From: Siphonodentalium dalli
Taxonomy: Eukaryota; Mollusca; Scaphopoda; Gadilida; Siphonodentaliidae
Length of the DNA stretch: 64,000 nt
Direction of reading: 5' to 3'
Assembly: GCA_032622095.1 (NCBI GenBank)
Contig: CP136066.1
Span: forward strand, 115,029,319-115,093,318
Below, piece by piece: positions 57,537 through 64,000 of this stretch (position 1 is its first letter; each line of letters begins with the position of its first letter). The translations under genes and the position numbers were made by a program. Below the pieces are notes generated by a model that did no database searches, was not told the DNA's origin, and saw nothing but the letters and a program-made list of their open reading frames with translations.

Positions 57537-60500
57537 GTAACGTATGTTACAAACTGAATCATCAGTATAATACAATACCAGAAGCAGATAACATATTCAG
57601 TTTTATGACCAACGTCGACAAAGGCAGCATATACATTCATTTATATAAAGATTAGCACTGTATTATATATCTAAAGGAAGTCCTATATATAGAGCAATAA
57701 TTGCACTGGTATATTGAGTGCGAATTGTGTGCTACCCTATGCTGGACCTGCATGCATACAGTTACACTACCTCACGTTTTAAACACGTTCATGGCTTACG
57801 TATACTGTCAAGCATAGTTATGCCCAGCTGTGACCGACAGTACAGCGGAATAATGATGTGCTGGTCAATGATTAAAGTATACGTTTTCAATGGTTTCGTT
57901 TTCGACGGTGACTGTCGGGTTTCCAGGTACATTATATCTGCGGAGGTATATCACATTAGGGCCTACATTAGCGCGAAGACATCAATATACATGTAGAGAA
58001 GGATGGCGAGCAGACATTTTTTTTGTTGCCATAATATTTACAGTAAGCAATTAGAAATCTAGACATCCGTCCATTTCGATGTTTGCGAATATTATATACA
58101 GTATGCAAACCAAACATATTCAGCTGATTTTGTTTTAATATTATACCAAACTTAAATGTCAAAACATATATTTTCGATTGAGTTAAGTCACTGGTAACAT
58201 ATTGATGGTTACCACAAATACCCATGGCCAATTTGCCCTTCCATATATATAATTCCCAGCCTGGTGCTTTTACATGTATGTATCTCCAAGTTATGACCAG
58301 TTAACTTTGATCATGTCGTGCATATAATTTCAGTTAGTGCTAGTGAGTGGTCCGTGTATTTTCTGCAGACATATATAATTATCGGCTTTAAATTAGCAGA
58401 ACCGTTATATATTGAAGACAGTTGTATAGGTGGTAATACTCATAATAATGGAAGTCAAAGTTATAGTTGAACAAGGGTGATTACTCAAATCGCATGGTCA
58501 CCTGGCGCATTCTCAGTGGAATTTAAAATGCAACATAATTGTGGAATATATTGTTTAACTTTAATCGCACGTCCACAGAAAACCATTATTAGTCAGCAAC
58601 CTGCTATTTTGCTTTGCAGACATTACAACGCAGCCAATATATCCCATTCGTATTTACCAGTAGATGCGGTTCAATAATTTCACGGAAATGTGAAGATCCA
58701 TACACATCGCGATAATCAAAGGGGATATTTTCAAAGAATCACGTGTATCGCACACGATTCATCATAACCTCATTAATTATCATAGTAGCAGACAGATACC
58801 CACATATTTGGATCACCGGTGTCCTAAACTCGAATCGTTATTACAATACAGTGAGATAGATTGGTTAAAAAAAATGTTTTTAACCGATAACGTATGTTAC
58901 AATAGCATACGTTACATCCACATATGTAGCTGAGGCTAACACCAGTTACATACTGTTTTAGAACGAAATCTTGATATTTTTCCGATCAGATAGAAGGCAG
59001 CCATCTATAACAAATAACTAATCCCACTCGATATCAGTGAGATATTCAAAACATATGGTAACGTATGTTATAGGCTTAAAACAAACCATCAGATTCGGCG
59101 ACATTCAGACGCTCCAGTGCATCCACGATTATGTATTTCGAGAAACTCATATATCGTTCGTATAAAGTCGATGGACAGCTAACACTTAGTGCGTTTTATG
59201 CATGTTATAAACAAAATAGTGTTCGCGTGGAATCATTTTTATATTCGGTAACGTATGTTACACGGAACTGGCGACAGCTGCTTCCGGTGCTATATTCTTA
59301 TTGGTCGTGATCGCAGATGATCTTAATGATGTGCAACGAAGACAACAAACACTCATCATTCATCATAGAATATAGGCTCGGCGAAAGTAACGTATTTTAC
59401 ATTTGCGCATACATATGACACAAAGAATCTAGAGCCTGTTTACATGTGTAGTGTTCCAGTTGTGCGGGGATAAGATCATCCCGCGCATTGCATTTGTGTA
59501 TCTCTAACGGAAAACCACGCATGCACGGTTTTGCTGAGAATGGACCTTACATGATGCAGTGGAGTACTGCGCATTCATTTGTATAAACGAAATGGCTGTG
59601 GTAAAACGACTACCGATTCGGCTAGAACATGCAAATAATAAATATCGACCCCGATGAAAACAGGTAAAAATAGACTTTTACAATATTTTTATCATAACTT
59701 TAGTTTGGCTCGTCCGATTTAAAAAAAATGTTTTCACATGCTATCTCACCAAGCGCACACTAAACACGCATACACAAACAATGGCATATAATCAACTACA
59801 TAGCCGTGTCCTTTTCACACATTTTTCACAATCACTACATTGAATCTCAAATATATTTTATATATGCCTAATAATATGATCTTGAGAGCGTTACCATTTC
59901 TGACTATGGTTTTCTTGTTCCGAATGAGATACTGTTCTATACACGGAGTTAATGCTGTCCCGCGGGACGAACATCATCATGAAACTCTATTCAAAGTCAC
60001 GGATTAAGAGGTCAGCTTGTCGGAGAATGGACGCATTAAGTGGTCTCTGGTTCCGAATTGTGTATCGACCCATTAAATAATTGGTATCCTCTTTCTGCTA
60101 TAATGCGACGAATTGATGATTGAGAATATTCACCGTCATGTTTCTTTCGGCAAACATTTCGCCAAATACGCGCACGGTTGAGAGATTTTTGAATGGCTCA
60201 ACAATTCTACCTTCTGTTCACCCTCTTGTTTGCCAAAAAACAAAAACAAACAAAAAACCTACGTGTATAGGTAATGGAGAATAATAAGTAAGAGAATGTA
60301 CAAAATTAGTTTGATTGTAGACAATTTGTGATTGCAGCATTTATATATGAATCGAGGGAACATGTTCCACATTTACGAAATCAGTTGCTTGCCAGCCAGA
60401 ATAACACAAAAGCCTTTTATGCTGCCACATATAATGGACCCCAGTTATTATGAACACAGCTATAAGCAAATGTGTTCACAATCAGTGCAATCGAGCCTAT

Positions 60501-60950
60501 ATTTATGCCCAATAGTTTCAAATGCGCATGAGTCATGAAACATAATATTTTACCATATATATATTTTTTGTCAAAACCGTTACTTGCCGGTCGACGGTTA
60601 ATCGACCAGAGATAATGGTTGACAATTTGAAATTCGAGTCACACAATCTGACAAGTAATCACATCGTCAATGGCTTATAATAATAGCAAATTATCCATGG
60701 CTGGACGCCGGTATATAAGTTATAATTTACTTAGGATCCCCAGACGATGCGCATATGTTGGTCTGCAGCCAATATAGATCAATTCAGACAGGGTCATGAA
60801 GACCAAACATTCCCAAAATAAAGATTCTCTGTTGTTGGTCTTGGTCTAGAACGGCTTATTTAATACTAGATAGTTTTTTTGAATATTAAACTACATGTAT
60901 CAGAAGAATCTCAACCTATTTCCATCTAAATTTCTTACTATACTTCTTTC
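57537..60950. other. Single-copy tract with recurring GTAACGTATGTTAC
   Basis: The near-palindrome GTAACGTATGTTAC or a close variant occurs at 57537-57550, 58887-58900, 58905-58915 (opposite strand, partial), 59058-59070, 59248-59261 and 59387-59400. Intervening sequences look unrelated. Short frames (57718-57996 and others) have no motif. A TTATTGGTCG (reverse CCAAT-like) occurs near 59300. No gene was identified. Confidence 0.45.
58887..59400. promoter_or_regulatory. Cluster of GTAACGTATGTTAC motifs
   Basis: Four forward sites and one reverse site lie within about 510 bp, with spacings near 171, 190 and 139 bp between forward sites. The motif is close to palindromic (TAACxTAxGTTA), as expected of a dimeric DNA-binding protein site. 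Regulatory function is inference only; a degenerate repeat is the alternative. Confidence 0.25.
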
Positions 60951-60958
60951 AGACGCAA

Positions 60959-61095
60959 AATTCCGCTGCCCGGTGATGATTCTTCGCTCAGGCAAGATAT
61001 ACCACAAGACATGTCCTTATTAATTGTATGCCACCTATGTAGGGATGACACCACGTGGTTTGCCGATCATGTCATCTTAAAAGCACCTTCGCCAT
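60959..61095 (+). CDS. Candidate 3'-terminal exon, speculative
   Basis: A pyrimidine-rich acceptor (CTATACTTCTTTCAG, ending about 60953) is followed by a frame open for 47 codons from CGC: RKIPLPGDDSSLRQDIPQDM, then SLLIVCHLCRDDTTWFADHV, ILKAPSP and TGA. The composition is protein-like. I recognise no domain and no matching upstream exon, so this may be chance. Confidence 0.15.
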
Positions 61096-62213
61096 GAGAC
61101 TATTATACACTATAATAATCCATGAAAGTGTACGAATATTCCATGCAGCTGGAAAACATTCCCAATACTGATGATCGATATTTAACACCATGCACAGAGA
61201 CACTCCAAAATCGAAAAGATGGAATCAATATTTCATTAATTGAATAATGTAATAACTTAAACCCATATGTTTACAATCTGTTGATCGAGAGTCTGAGGAT
61301 TTTGTTTCATTTTCGATATTATATCAATTAGTGTGGTATTATCAAGAGGTTGTTTGAAAAGGCAACTATATCAAAAAGGAAACATTTTGTAATGTCAACA
61401 CTTTATTGCACGAGACAGCACTATAAGCGCCATATTTTACGCAATGTCTATATGAACTAGCGATCCCTCAGCCTAATGGTCTTTAATTGGTAAACAAAAA
61501 TAATTCGTGTTATGTCGTGTTGCTACGAACGAGGCAGCATTTATACCAGCAATGCAATACAACCGTTCGGACAACCGGTTGAAACGTCCGTATGGAACCA
61601 AGTATAGCATCAAAGTTACCAAGTTACGACTGGACTCGGAAAATGTGCATCACAAAAACATAAACACCTTTCCTGCCACATACCATCTAAAATCGCCACG
61701 AAACAAAACGACCGTGTCAACATTTCAGATCAGATAATCAAATACCATTTTGTTACGTGTTCATGCCATCTGTTACACGAACCATTGTATTGCGGAGTTA
61801 TCTTCTACTGCACGCCACTTAAGTCCACTCCCTTCGTGTGCGGCAGCCTTCCGGTTGCACTTGTTCCTATCAAACGTTGGTAAATGACATTTCCAGGACC
61901 GTCATTCCGAACTCTCTGACTTTAAAAAACGTTTCATGCATGGCGTGAAATAGCAAAGATCAAACTAATTGAATTTGTTTGCTAGTAGATAACAGAGACG
62001 CCATAGCAATTGCTATCGGTGACTCATTTATCCCACAAGGTCGCATTGGAACGAAACTCAACAGGTACACTATAGCAGCAGTAAATCAGTAATAACTATA
62101 TATAGATCTGACACAATGTCAGTTGCATGCGGAGCAATATGAAAATCATTCACTCGGTAAATACCAATCCATTCACCGTCTTCTATTCCACACGGTTCCC
62201 CTTTTATACTCTA
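61096..62213. other. No confirmed gene
   Basis: A 76-codon frame at 61507-61737 (ending KSPRNKTTVSTFQIR) has reasonable composition but no recognised domain. The tract 61790-61960 is relatively GC-rich. Nothing else is supported. Confidence 0.3.
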
Positions 62214-63106
62214 CTAGCAGGTTAGCCCGCCACTGGCGTGGTTGGTCAGAAACATGACATTTTTTTAATTATTTTGTTTTTATTTATTTTGTTTTTTTTA
62301 TTTTTTAATATTAATTTAATGTTTTTTAAATTTAATATATTTGTTTTCTGAATTTTTTACTTTTTTATAATTTAATTGTTTTTTTTTATTTTAAATTGTT
62401 TTAATTATTTGTTTTGTTTCTGGCGGAAAAATTTACGCGATGAAATCCCCCCTTCCTAGGACCGACAGACAACGCATTCTTTGTTTTTCCTTTTTTTAAA
62501 CCTGCCCGTACCCGTCCTAATGTCGTTAAATCTCTCTGCATAATATTTCGAGCGATAACATTGCATTGAATTGAAAACAAACACTTCCCGTCGTGAAATC
62601 TCTCTACGATAACATTGCATTGAATTGAAAACAAACGCTTCCCGTCGGGAAATCTCTCTGCATAATATTTCGAGTCTGCCGTACCCGTCCTAATGTCGTG
62701 AAATCTCTCTGCATAATATTTCGAGCGATAACATTGCATTGAATTGAAAACAAACGCTTCCCGTCGTGAAATCTCTCTGCATAATATTTCGAGCGATAGG
62801 CTACGGCAATCAGACTCCCGTCATACAGATAAGTAGATAGTGAAAACGACGCTCTTTATATAGACACTGCGGAAAACGAACGCTCTTTTTATATCAACGC
62901 TATTAACACCGAAGTGCCGATTGCGGTGATTTTGATGATTTGGAAGGGAGAAACGGTGCTCTGAGCTTCTCCAAAACGCGACCACGGCGGTGTCCGTGGG
63001 ATTTTACACTTATATACGAAATTTGAGCTCGATGGGTGCAGTCGTTTTCGATTCTATAAAGTACACACATATATATATACGGAAGTCTCAAAATATATAG
63101 TATAGA
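62214..63106 (-). mobile_element. Helitron-like element H2, second 3' type
   Basis: The minus strand begins TCTATACTATATATTTTGAG, then GACTTCCG, a TA/TG tract, the H2 block GGAGAAGCTCAGAGCACCG, four ~80-bp subrepeats (62515-62810) and a T/A-rich region. It ends with hairpin ACGCCAGTGGCGG, then GCTAACCTG and CTAG followed by T. Its first base directly follows the CTAG of the family B element at 63107. The 3' module differs from the H2 copy at 41635. Non-coding; a 112-codon frame at 62401-62739 is produced by the subrepeats. Confidence 0.7.
62515..62810 (-). repeat. ~80-bp subrepeats within H2
   Basis: On the plus strand the unit reads AAATCTCTCTGCATAATATT, TCGAGCGATAACATTGCATT, GAATTGAAAACAAACGCTTC, CCGTCG. 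It occurs about four times, with one unit shortened (62595) and one extended by TCTGCCGTACCCGTCCTAAT (62675). Confidence 0.8.
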
Positions 63107-64000
63107 CTAGCAGGGTTACCTGGCGTTGCCCAGGTTAAATTGATGTGAAACCCTCTACATATTGTGGATATATGGTGGGAAGGTGGGAATATAGGATACT
63201 TTTGTTCAAAGCATTACACATATTCTCATAAATTATATATCCAAATAGCATTTCAAAACATGATTCTTACACCCGGAATATAAGTAGTAGCTCACCTTGT
63301 CGGATCGGAGCGACTGTCATTTTGTTTATCGCGATTAATCCGTCCCACAATAAAGAACTATTTATTTACAACTGCGTATACTTCAGACGTTATAACATGA
63401 ACATCATAAACACATTAGTTCGCAAAAATAAAAGACGACAATTGGGTTTTACATAGAGATGTATCAATCAATCCAGTAGGTGTGACTAAGATTTTGAGGA
63501 CACCTGGTTATCATATCTCCATGAAGATACTGATGTTTTAAAGAAATGTCCAGGTGCTCCTCTGTTCATGGTGCTATATACTGGCTAATTAGTCTGAGTT
63601 TAAAAAAAATGTTGCTATGTAACAGAGCGAGATTTTTAGTTGTTTATTTTAGGCGATGAGTCTGTTCTAAAACATGAAATATATCCTCTGTATATTGGGC
63701 AGATATAACCTTGTCAGATGTCAGTATTGGAGTATCCTGAAAAGTCATGTGCCACTGACTCCGTTTTCTATTATCTCAGAAGAAATTATATTTGACTATT
63801 GTTGAACAGGCCTTCTATACATTTCCCTATCTCTTGTAACTTTTTTGTGGAAACTATATTGAATGGGGCAGACTCAATTGTGTTATAATATTAACATGAG
63901 CTATTTTATATTTTAACATGCACCATTATCTTCCTCGTAAAAAGTTACCACTGTTAGAACGTGTTGGTGCCATCTCCATTGTACCCTGTGAAGTTATATA
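63107..64000 (-). mobile_element. Helitron-like family B, partial at window edge
   Basis: Minus-strand counterpart of about 31700-33146. It ends with a perfect 6-bp hairpin ACCTGGGCAACGCCAGGT, AACCCTG and CTAG at 63110-63107. Shared blocks include TAACTTCACAGGGTACAATG, CCATTCAATATAGTTTCCAC and CTGACATCTGACAAGG. It is shorter inside than the 32-kb copy. The 5' end lies beyond the window. Confidence 0.65.

Noticed and set aside
62401-62739. 112-codon open frame with repeated YYAERF
   Set aside because: It is produced by the ~80-bp subrepeats of a non-coding Helitron-like element.

Overview
The window looks like nuclear DNA of an invertebrate animal. It is AT-rich and dominated by transposable elements and tandem repeats. 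The evidence is APE-type non-LTR retrotransposons with CR1/L2/Jockey-like reverse transcriptases, Helitron-like elements ending in a hairpin plus CTAG, TTAA-flanked MITEs, a Harbinger-like element, and long TG and TC microsatellites. There is no operon structure, no Shine-Dalgarno context and no rRNA or tRNA that I could recognise. A lophotrochozoan such as a mollusc or annelid is a reasonable guess, but the sequence does not prove it. I found no convincing intact host gene. One weak candidate 3' exon is listed near 61 kb.

Layout. 0-6.4 kb: Helitron-like copies, short dispersed repeats and one LINE C-terminal scrap. 6.4-10.4 kb: no recognisable content. 10.4-12.6 kb: a long-TIR element and two hairpin-forming inverted repeats. 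13.5-19.6 kb: the most striking structure, seven head-to-tail copies of a 0.76-0.97 kb Helitron-like element joined exactly as ...CTAG|TC.... 19.8-20.2 kb: a piggyBac-like MITE whose arms are themselves palindromes. 22.6-22.8 kb: a TC/TA microsatellite. 25.4-30.4 kb: a 22-bp minisatellite that reverses orientation near 28.0 kb, flanked by inverted copies of another repeat. 30.4-33.1 kb: a 140-bp minisatellite running into a Helitron-like 3' end. 33.9-36.7 kb: short tandem duplications and another Helitron-like copy. 38-57.5 kb: a graveyard of at least seven broken LINEs, several with later insertions inside them. 57.5-62.2 kb: mostly single-copy sequence carrying a recurrent 14-bp motif. 62.2-64 kb: two different Helitron-like families joined head to tail on the minus strand.

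The interest lies in transposon history rather than in a metabolic or defence system. The Helitron-like elements share TC at the 5' end, CTAG after a hairpin at the 3' end, and A|T insertion sites without target duplication. They also swap 5' and 3' modules, carry internal ~120-140 bp subrepeats, and form tandem arrays. One copy sits inside a LINE reading frame that resumes exactly at its borders, which is an internal test of the boundaries. All family names rest on terminal motifs and remembered domain motifs, not on a database search.
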